Shown here: positions 1 to 5,001 of the stretch, in pieces
Position numbering within the stretch: position 1 is the first letter of the stretch
How the letters are laid out: every line of letters begins with the position of its first letter
The notes under the pieces: model-generated
What the model was told of the DNA's origin: nothing
Database searches by the model: none
What the model saw: the letters and a program-made list of their open reading frames with translations, nothing else
Translations under genes and position numbers: made by a program
Source: Candidatus Latescibacterota bacterium
GTDB lineage: Bacteria > JAAXHH01 > JACQVL01
Direction of reading: 5' to 3'
Length of the DNA stretch: 11,056 nucleotides
Assembly: GCA_016209865.1 (NCBI GenBank)
Contig: JACQVL010000016.1
Span: 1 to 11,056, forward strand

Positions 1-150
1 GCCTGCCAGGCCAGGGTCGCGCGCGTCACGGTCACATAGGCATACGTCAGCCAGCCGAAAAAACACAGCGTCAGGAGACTGGCCGACAGCAGCTCGACGA
101 CGGTAAACCCGCCTGATTGCGAATTGCGAATTGATCACGCCTCCCTTCAT
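1..150 (-). CDS. PilW-like type IV prepilin, N-terminal fragment, apparently frameshifted
   Basis: The frame starting at base 110 and running off the left edge encodes a textbook class III signal: GFTVVELL, with cleavage after Gly and Glu at +5, followed by a hydrophobic helix (SASLLTLCFFGWLTYAYV). This marks a type IV prepilin processed by PilD. Following the PilX- and PilV-like genes, it is probably the PilW-type minor pilin, but too little is visible to name it firmly. The frame is closed upstream by a TGA at 137-135 and contains no ATG, GTG or TTG before the motif; only a rare ATT at 131 could start it. The good start (ATG at 150, preceded by AGGTGAGG) is in another frame. Deleting one 7-base repeat unit (116-132) would give MKGGVINSQSGG followed by FTVVE, a normal 12-residue leader. 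An ATG at 201, overlapping the pilV-like stop, is in the same frame as ATG 150. As sequenced, the gene looks off or broken. Confidence 0.6.
   Translation of the reverse strand, partial: MKGGVINSQFAIRRVYRRRAAVGQSPDAVFFRLADVCLCDRDARDPGLAG
116..132. repeat. Heptanucleotide tandem repeat (ATTGCGA, 2.4 copies)
   Basis: Plus strand reads ATTGCGA twice followed by ATT; on the coding (minus) strand this is AATTCGCAATTCGCAAT. It lies between the start codon and the cleavage site of the PilW-like prepilin. Seven is not a multiple of three, so each gain or loss of a unit shifts the frame. One copy gives an intact prepilin leader, while the two copies present here do not. Confidence 0.85.
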
Positions 151-197
151 CCTCACCTGTCCATCATCGCTGATGGTGATGCTCACGACCACGGCAG

Positions 198-569
198 TCA
201 TGGGGGTCGCCCGGGATACGTCAGAGTGGTGACCTGGACGAGCGGCTGGGGATCAGCGCCCCGGTAGACGCGCACCGTCAGCGTCCACAGCCCTGCCTCA
301 TCCGTCACATCATGCGTCACACGATAGGGGCGGCCGTTCAACGTGATCGAGGCGGGCTCCGTCGTGGCCATCGGAGCCAGCCGTAGCCGTTCGATCTGTT
401 CCCGCACCAGGTGCACGGCCAGGGTGATGTCGGCCGCGCGGTCAGTCCTGGCCGTCCGCACGAACATCCGGACGAGCGGGAGGAGCACCCCCAGAAAGAG
501 GGTCATCGCTAGCAGGAGTTCGACCAGGATCGTCCCCTGGCGATGCGTTACCGGTCGAGCCATTCCCAT
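198..569 (-). CDS. pilV: PilV-like type IV prepilin (minor pilin)
   Basis: A 123-residue prepilin-like protein. A short basic leader ends in Gly12, followed by TILVELLLAM with Glu17 at position +5 of the mature protein. A hydrophobic segment (about residues 14-38) follows, and then a small globular domain ending TTLTYPGRPP. This is the class III signal cut by the prepilin peptidase. The short length, a start within the pilX-like gene's end and the neighbouring minor-pilin genes suggest the PilV type. The +1 residue is Thr instead of the usual Phe. The frame is open far upstream (to 836), but the start at 569 is chosen because GGAGGT sits 6 bases before ATG and it places the Gly/Glu motif at the normal distance. 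It overlaps the pilX-like stop by 22 bases, implying translational coupling. The family is clear; the exact minor-pilin name is inferred from context. Confidence 0.8.
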   Translation of the reverse strand: MGMARPVTHRQGTILVELLLAMTLFLGVLLPLVRMFVRTARTDRAADITLAVHLVREQIERLRLAPMATTEPASITLNGRPYRVTHDVTDEAGLWTLTVRVYRGADPQPLVQVTTLTYPGRPP

Positions 570-1975
570 GACACGACCTCCACCTGCGGATGCCTGCCAA
601 ACCCCAGAGGCAGCCGGTAGGCATCTGTCAGGGAACGTCGATCGATCACCCCAGACCTGATCCAGTTGAGATAGGTCGTCGGCCCGTGCTCCAGGTAGAA
701 CGTCCCGGTTGCCGCTGACCCCAGGAGGGTTCCCTCCAGCCAGGTCGCATTGGCGCTCCACACCAACCCGGCGAACCGGCTGGCCGGGCCGATCCGAATC
801 GTCGTCCGATCCCGCACCGTCTGTCCGGCCACCCACCCCGATGGTTGCACCACCAGGCTGCCGGACTGGAGGCGGCTGGACGTGATGAGGATGCCGCCGT
901 CCACCCGATCGCCGTTCAGGCCGCCGGTCGCATACAACAGGCCGGGATAGACGACCTGGGCCTGGTCTTTCACCTCGATCTGGCTGCGGCTCAGCGCCTG
1001 GCCCTCCAGCCTGGCCTGATCGGTCAGGCGAATCGGACCGGGCGTGTAGAGCAGTCCCCCCCGGATGTCCACTCGATCCGCGACGATGATCGAGTCCTGC
1101 GCCGCCACGACGATAGCCCCGCGCAATATCAGGTGACCCTGCAGTCGCACCGCGCCGCTGGCGATCAGCGTCAGCGGGCCGGATACGGGAGGATCGTCCG
1201 GTCCGGCGGTGAGGAGGGTCAACACACCGGGGAGAGAGATCACCCCGCCGTGGACACTGTCCGGAAGCGCGGCCGGGCGCAGCGGTTCACCGAACGCCCC
1301 CAGGTCGGTGACGCTCCGGGTGATTCCTTCCCCGGCTAACTGGCGGTCTAACTGCGTCATCGTGACGACCACCAGGGAGGGATCGAAGTCTGCGCCGTCC
1401 CCGTCGTTTACGATCATCCCGTCGACCGGGGGGGTCTCCGGGGGAAGGGGTTCGCCCGGCATGCGGCCGGTCCGGACTCCCCCCGGTCCGGCCAGCACGT
1501 CCCCCCGAATGCGGCTGGCTCCGGCCAGGACGAGCGGAGACACCGAACTCCGCACGGTCACGGCGCGTTGAAACCAGGCCGGGGGCCGCATCCCCAAGAG
1601 GGCGCGGACGGTGACCGTCTCCTTATGACAGTGTCCGGTGACGGTCGCCTCCAGATACCCGCCGCAGGGCCTCAGCGACAGCCTGTAGCCGGTGTCAACC
1701 GCCAGGGACTCGGTCAGGGCCGGCGACGGTTCTCCTGTTGGCGACCAGAGACGGTTCCAGCCGCCGGACTGGGCCAGACGCCAGCGCAGGCGTTCGACCC
1801 CGGATTCCGCCGCATACTGCGCCTGCAGGTGATAGGCGGCTCGCCGTGCGGTCCCCGCCCGGACGGCGGCCAGACGGAACACCCCGGCCATCAGGACGGC
1901 GACCAGGGTCAGCATGACCAGCAGGCCGCCCAGGGCGGTGCCCCGTTCCGGCCTGGCCGAAGCGAGCCACGTCAT
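548..1975 (-). CDS. pilX: PilX-like pilus assembly protein with long beta-rich C-terminal domain
   Basis: 475 residues. The N-terminus (RGTALGGLLVMLTLVAVLMA, residues 11-30) followed by an amphipathic helix ending in YAAESGVERLRWRLA (54-68) fits the PilX N-terminal domain, including its AAExG signature. It is a prepilin-like protein: Gly12 could be the cleavage site, but position +5 is Gly, not Glu, as in some tip (pseudo)pilins such as GspK. Residues 135-430 are an unusual extension rich in short beta-like repeats (GPLTLIASGAVRLQGHLIL, RVDIRGGLLYTPGPIRL), suggesting a beta-helix or bactofilin-like fold. An Asp-rich stretch, NDGDGADFD (190-198), could bind a cation. Most PilX proteins are under about 200 residues, so this one is more than twice the usual length. 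The ATG overlaps the pilP-like stop as ATGA. A likely role is a pilus-tip component or adhesin; this is inference. Confidence 0.75.
   Translation of the reverse strand: MTWLASARPERGTALGGLLVMLTLVAVLMAGVFRLAAVRAGTARRAAYHLQAQYAAESGVERLRWRLAQSGGWNRLWSPTGEPSPALTESLAVDTGYRLSLRPCGGYLEATVTGHCHKETVTVRALLGMRPPAWFQRAVTVRSSVSPLVLAGASRIRGDVLAGPGGVRTGRMPGEPLPPETPPVDGMIVNDGDGADFDPSLVVVTMTQLDRQLAGEGITRSVTDLGAFGEPLRPAALPDSVHGGVISLPGVLTLLTAGPDDPPVSGPLTLIASGAVRLQGHLILRGAIVVAAQDSIIVADRVDIRGGLLYTPGPIRLTDQARLEGQALSRSQIEVKDQAQVVYPGLLYATGGLNGDRVDGGILITSSRLQSGSLVVQPSGWVAGQTVRDRTTIRIGPASRFAGLVWSANATWLEGTLLGSAATGTFYLEHGPTTYLNWIRSGVIDRRSLTDAYRLPLGFGRHPQVEVVSWEWLDR
576..581 (-). promoter_or_regulatory. Ribosome binding site of the PilV-like gene
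   Basis: GGAGGT on the minus strand, 6 bases before the ATG at 569 and inside the 3' end of the pilX-like gene. It is the strongest Shine-Dalgarno sequence seen in the pilus operon and decides the start of the PilV-like gene against the much longer upstream open frame. Confidence 0.75.
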
Positions 1976-2469
1976 AGCCGGGGTCCGGACGGCATGAGCG
2001 TCAGGGTCTGCTTCCCGACACGGAGGACGACCGAGGCGGGGTCAATCCGGGTGACGGTCGCTCCGGCCAGCGTCATGCCCACCCGGAGGTTTTCACTCCG
2101 CCCGTCCGGGCCTTTGATCATGGCGATCGGGTCGGTCTCGTCCCACACCACTCCTTCCAGCGTCAACAGCGGGAGGGGAGGAGATGCGGGCACGGATGGG
2201 CGGAGGGGTGCCGGCCTGGGGGTGGAGGGGGATCGTGGAGGCATCCGGAAATCGGGTTCGAACGGGTCCCGAAACCCTCCGGTGTACGACGTTCGGACGG
2301 TATCGCTGACCGTGGGAAAGGCGGGCAACCGTCGCAGTGGCGGCGGGGTCCAGGCGGCGACGCGTCCCGGTGAGCTCAGGCGGCCGATCAGCAGCAGGCC
2401 GTCGTAGCTCCAGACTCCGATGCCCGCTATCATCAGCCCGATGAGGACGATTTTGTGTAGGCGATTCAT
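1972..2469 (-). CDS. pilP: PilP/GspC-like inner-membrane protein
   Basis: 165 residues. An N-terminal membrane anchor (about residues 6-29) is followed by a proline-rich linker that contains GGFRDPFEP (64-72), the DPF element common in PilP, and a second Pro/Ser-rich stretch (77-99). The C-terminal part (101-160) has the small beta-domain pattern LLTLEGVVWDE, then NLRVGMTL, RIDPASVVL and QTLTL, as in PilP and the GspC homology region. These proteins link the PilN/PilO (GspL/GspM) inner-membrane complex to the outer-membrane secretin. PilP is normally a lipoprotein, but no lipobox cysteine is seen, so topology resembles GspC. The ATG at 2469 overlaps the pilO stop as ATGA and has AGGA a few bases upstream. 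An open frame extends to 2994, but this extension is Arg-rich and antisense-like in composition and is not part of the gene. Confidence 0.75.
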   Translation of the reverse strand: MNRLHKIVLIGLMIAGIGVWSYDGLLLIGRLSSPGRVAAWTPPPLRRLPAFPTVSDTVRTSYTGGFRDPFEPDFRMPPRSPSTPRPAPLRPSVPASPPLPLLTLEGVVWDETDPIAMIKGPDGRSENLRVGMTLAGATVTRIDPASVVLRVGKQTLTLMPSGPRL

Positions 2470-3029
2470 CGTTCCTGCTCTGGCATGGTGAACTGGTAGC
2501 GTGTCACATCCAGCCGGAGCGTCAACGCGGCGCTGGTCATCTGCGGAGCGGTCAGTTCCAGCCGATCGATGACCATCACGGCGGAGCCTCGTTCTAAGCG
2601 ACTCAGAAAACTCCCGACGTGATGATACCGGCCGCTGGCCTGAATATGCAGCGGCCATGCCGTCCGGCGCTCCTGAGCGGTGGTCGTATCGGCCGTCAGC
2701 GCGGTCACCTTCAGGCCTGCCTGCCGGGCGGTCGCATCGAAGGGGGTCAGGAGTGCTGCGACGCTGGAAGCGAGCGTCCCCTGGCTGCGGAGACGATCCA
2801 CCATAGCACGCAGGGTGTGGAGGCGAGCGCGTGTCCGCTGTTCTGTCGAGGTCCACGTGCGGGCTTGCTGTAATCGGGCTTTCTGATCGGCAACCTGGGC
2901 TCGTTGCTGCCAGAGCGCAGCGCCCGTCGGGACGAACACCGCGAGGACCAGGGTCAGGTAGCCTGTGCCGAAGGCTACGGCCAGGAGCAGCCATCGACGA
3001 GTCTGCCAGTACCGGACGAGCGTTGACAT
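2466..3029 (-). CDS. pilO: PilO-like pilus assembly protein (GspM counterpart)
   Basis: 187 residues with the PilO layout. There is a short cytoplasmic basic tail, one membrane helix (about 12-34), a predicted coiled coil (about 40-85, rich in Gln/Arg/Leu heptads) and a periplasmic ferredoxin-like domain. The domain holds the characteristic GRYHHVGSFLSRLERGSAVM (133-152) followed by VIDRLELTA. PilO pairs with PilN in the inner-membrane alignment complex of type IV pili; GspM does the same in type II secretion. The ATG lies 9 bases after the stop of the PilM-PilN gene. AGAGG abuts the start and a GGAG sits 12 bases away, so the ribosome site is not ideal and coupling to the upstream gene is likely. 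The end overlaps the pilP-like start by 4 bases. Family assignment is by motif and position. Confidence 0.82.
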   Translation of the reverse strand: MSTLVRYWQTRRWLLLAVAFGTGYLTLVLAVFVPTGAALWQQRAQVADQKARLQQARTWTSTEQRTRARLHTLRAMVDRLRSQGTLASSVAALLTPFDATARQAGLKVTALTADTTTAQERRTAWPLHIQASGRYHHVGSFLSRLERGSAVMVIDRLELTAPQMTSAALTLRLDVTRYQFTMPEQER

Positions 3030-3038
3030 CCTCTTCGA

Positions 3039-4496
3039 CTACTCCGTAGTTGCCAGCGTCAGTTCAAAACGGATCAACGGCAGACTCGTCCCTGTCTGCT
3101 GGCGCACCGTGCCAGGATCGACTCGCGAGGTGGTCAAGGCGCGACTCAGACGCCATCTTGCCTGGGATTCCACTCGATCCAGAAAGGTGATCAGGGCCTC
3201 TTCGGTGCGCGCGAACCCGGTGAGCCTGGCCTGGTACTGCCCGGTCTGGGCCTGACGCTCCAGTCGGAGGGAGCGGAGCCAGAGCTGGTCGGGCACCGTC
3301 CGGCCTAACATCTCCAGGCGGGCCGCCACACCGTCCTGACCGGCTTGCCGTGCCCGCAGGGCTGTGAGTTCAGCCGACAGGGTTTCTTCCATCTGAGCGA
3401 ATGCGCGCACCTGTGCGATCCAGGCGGCTTTGGTTGTCAGTTCTGCGGCGAACACCCGTTGTTGCCGGGCGTAAGACTGATGGAGAATGAGGCCGATGAC
3501 GAACAGGAGGACGATCAAGACACCGCCTCCCCAGGCGATGCGTAGCGCCCAGCGGCGATCCTGTTCCTGTTGCGCCCAGTTGATCGGGCGGGCTGGCAAC
3601 AACTGGAATGGTGCCCGTGTTCCATCCAGGCCAGCCCGGGCTAACGCGGTCGCACGGGCTGGTCCCGTCGTGGCCGTCACGCTGACGCCCTGCTGCTCCA
3701 ACGCATCCGCTAACGCGGCACCGGACGCGGTCGAATCTGGCGCGGCCGTGGTCACCAACGTCACTCGATCTGACTGCGACGGCAGCAGCGACCGGATACG
3801 GCCGGCCAGCCCTGACCAGTCGGTCTCCTCATCCGTTTCCGTCCAGGCGACCTCATGCAAGCAGGACGGGAGGGCGTCGATGCGCGGGACGAACGTCACC
3901 CCATCGGAGTCGCAGAAGACAAGAGCAGAAGCCTGGATGGTTCCATGCACGCGGTCGACCGGGGCGAGGGAGTGCGGATACACCCCGGCGACTCGAAACC
4001 CGGCGGTTTCCACCTGATCGATGAGCGGTTCAAGACGGGCGCGGCGTGCGAAGACCGCCTGGATGTAAGGCTGATCCGCGCTCTGCACGACTCGAAAGTC
4101 CAGGGTGATCTCGTCCAGATGCAGCCCGGCCGGGACGAAGCGTGGCGCCTGGGCGACGACCCAGGCCGGGAGGTCTGCTGGCAGCGGGTCGGGCGGCGTC
4201 AGAAGCTGGTAGCTCAGCACCGTGCTGTCCAGTCCCAGGATGACGGGGGGGAGATAGCCGGGATGCTGGCGACGCAGGGACGTCAGGGCTGTCGTTCGTG
4301 TCTCGATGCTGGTGTCCGGTAGAGGAACCGTCACTGTATTCACCACCCGGACACCTTGTCGGGTCCGTCCCGCCACGGTCAGGGTCGCCTGTCCTGCTCC
4401 CCAGGTGAGGCCGCAGCGCATCTTCTGAAACCAGAAGGGATCGAGGGCTGACGTCCGGAGCTGATGCCAGGAAAAGATGGAATGATCGAACAGCAT
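3039..4496 (-). CDS. PilM-PilN fusion (GspL-like) pilus assembly protein
   Basis: 485 residues combining two parts usually encoded separately in type IV pilus operons. Residues about 26-290 resemble a diverged PilM/GspL actin-fold domain: MRCGLTWGAGQATLTVAG near the start, PPVILGLDSTVLSYQLL (83-99) and ALVFCDSDGVTFV (191-203). FQLLPARPINW (297-307) corresponds to the NLLP motif that opens PilN. A membrane helix (about 317-339), a coiled coil and a periplasmic PilN domain follow. The latter has MLGRTVPDQLWLRSLRLE (396-413) and ARLTGFARTEEALITFLDRV (423-442). The architecture equals GspL: cytoplasmic actin fold, one helix, periplasmic ferredoxin-like domain. It would form the inner-membrane platform with PilO and the PilP-like protein. 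The start at 4496 has no clear Shine-Dalgarno sequence; the in-frame ATG at 4421 (residue 26) is an alternative that begins exactly at the actin-like domain. Confidence 0.8.
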   Translation of the reverse strand: MLFDHSIFSWHQLRTSALDPFWFQKMRCGLTWGAGQATLTVAGRTRQGVRVVNTVTVPLPDTSIETRTTALTSLRRQHPGYLPPVILGLDSTVLSYQLLTPPDPLPADLPAWVVAQAPRFVPAGLHLDEITLDFRVVQSADQPYIQAVFARRARLEPLIDQVETAGFRVAGVYPHSLAPVDRVHGTIQASALVFCDSDGVTFVPRIDALPSCLHEVAWTETDEETDWSGLAGRIRSLLPSQSDRVTLVTTAAPDSTASGAALADALEQQGVSVTATTGPARATALARAGLDGTRAPFQLLPARPINWAQQEQDRRWALRIAWGGGVLIVLLFVIGLILHQSYARQQRVFAAELTTKAAWIAQVRAFAQMEETLSAELTALRARQAGQDGVAARLEMLGRTVPDQLWLRSLRLERQAQTGQYQARLTGFARTEEALITFLDRVESQARWRLSRALTTSRVDPGTVRQQTGTSLPLIRFELTLATTE

Positions 4497-4578
4497 TGTT
4501 ATTCAGTCCAGATAGCGTTGTTGAATCGCGGCAACCCCATGTTCTTTGGATAGCGAATATTCGTAAAGTGATAGTCCT
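4497..4578 (-). other. Gap before the pilus operon
   Basis: An 82-base spacer, about 40-45% GC. It is the only clear intergenic gap in the window and so the natural place for a promoter of the pilus operon, but I cannot point to convincing -35/-10 boxes. No GC-rich hairpin plus T-run terminator is evident. It holds a 10-base palindrome (CGAATATTCG at 4554-4563) and most of a short open frame (4503-4604) listed separately. Confidence 0.4.
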
Positions 4579-4604
4579 TTATTCGGTTTTTGAGAGACGA
4601 TCAT
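4503..4604 (-). pseudogene. Short open frame, possible tail of a displaced gene
   Basis: A 33-codon frame from ATG 4604 (TTG at 4610 also possible) to TGA at 4505-4503. It overlaps the last codons of the membrane-protein gene and ends 6 bases before the ATG of the PilM-PilN gene. The C-terminal half, YEYSLSKEHGVAAIQQRYLD, looks like ordinary protein, not a shadow frame. No Shine-Dalgarno sequence precedes the start. The upstream frame closes at a TGA at 4616-4614, so a full gene is not present. It could be the remaining 3' end of a gene whose front was replaced by the Rhs tip/immunity segment, a small real peptide, or chance. I recognise no family. Confidence 0.25.
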
Positions 4605-5001
4605 ATCCAAGTGTCACGAGAAATCCAGTCCCCCAAACCGCCAAGATACGGGGAATAAAGTGGGGGTCAAAGAGTGCTGGATAAATAGCAGGAATCAGAA
4701 CGAGATGACCCCCTATATGTGGAGTAATAACCAAAGCCACTGCTCCGGAGCGAATCAGCACCTGTACCCAGCGTATTCGAATCGCGCTCGTCACTCTCCA
4801 AGTTAAATATGTCAACAAAATCAAGGGCAATACCATGGCGAGGTACAAAAGAGCGGTCCAGTATGCCATAAATAGCAAGTCGCCCAAATTGCTGAGGACA
4901 CCAGTCGTAAGCCAGGACCAGGCTATGCCAAGCAAGGCTGGGGATAATAATAGAGCAAACAAAATCAGGATAAGTTTCCCTCTTGGGCTTAAGCGCATCA
5001 C
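4579..5001 (-). CDS. Small multi-pass membrane protein, candidate Rhs immunity protein
   Basis: 140 residues, unrecognised family. Hydrophobic segments lie at about residues 9-31, 43-67, 82-107 and 116-133, suggesting four membrane helices with basic loops (RIRWVQ at 75-80) and a short charged tail (YDRLSKTE). The GTG at 5001 follows the Rhs stop codon immediately (TGA then GTG ATG); ATG at 4998 is an equally good start, with AGAAGAG upstream. The gene is about 40-50% GC, like the Rhs tip and unlike the Rhs shell and pilus genes. Genes directly after an Rhs toxin tip usually encode its immunity protein. A membrane immunity protein would suit an effector acting on lipids or in the periplasm. 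The function is inferred from position and composition only. Confidence 0.65.
   Translation of the reverse strand: MMRLSPRGKLILILFALLLSPALLGIAWSWLTTGVLSNLGDLLFMAYWTALLYLAMVLPLILLTYLTWRVTSAIRIRWVQVLIRSGAVALVITPHIGGHLVLIPAIYPALFDPHFIPRILAVWGTGFLVTLGYDRLSKTE

Noticed and set aside
570-836. N-terminal extension of the PilV-like frame to 836
   Set aside because: It lies over the PilX-like gene and would bury the prepilin leader; GGAGGT 6 bases before ATG 569 defines the start.
845-2407. Long plus-strand open frames opposite the PilX- and PilP-like genes (845-1339, 1209-1571, 1568-2407)
   Set aside because: Arg/Gly/Pro-rich antisense shadows of high-GC genes; no domain, no ribosome site, and the minus strand carries clear families here.
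2470-2994. N-terminal extension of the PilP-like frame to 2994
   Set aside because: It lies wholly over pilO in another frame, is Arg/Pro-rich, and the ATG at 2469 has a ribosome site and starts the membrane helix.
3487-4322. Plus-strand open frames opposite the PilM-PilN gene
   Set aside because: Low-complexity Arg/Ala composition typical of reversed GC-rich coding sequence; the opposite strand encodes a recognisable PilN domain.
4554-4563. Palindrome CGAATATTCG before the pilus operon, as an operator
   Set aside because: Only 10 bases in AT-rich spacer and inside a possible reading frame; expected by chance often enough that it is not a supported site.
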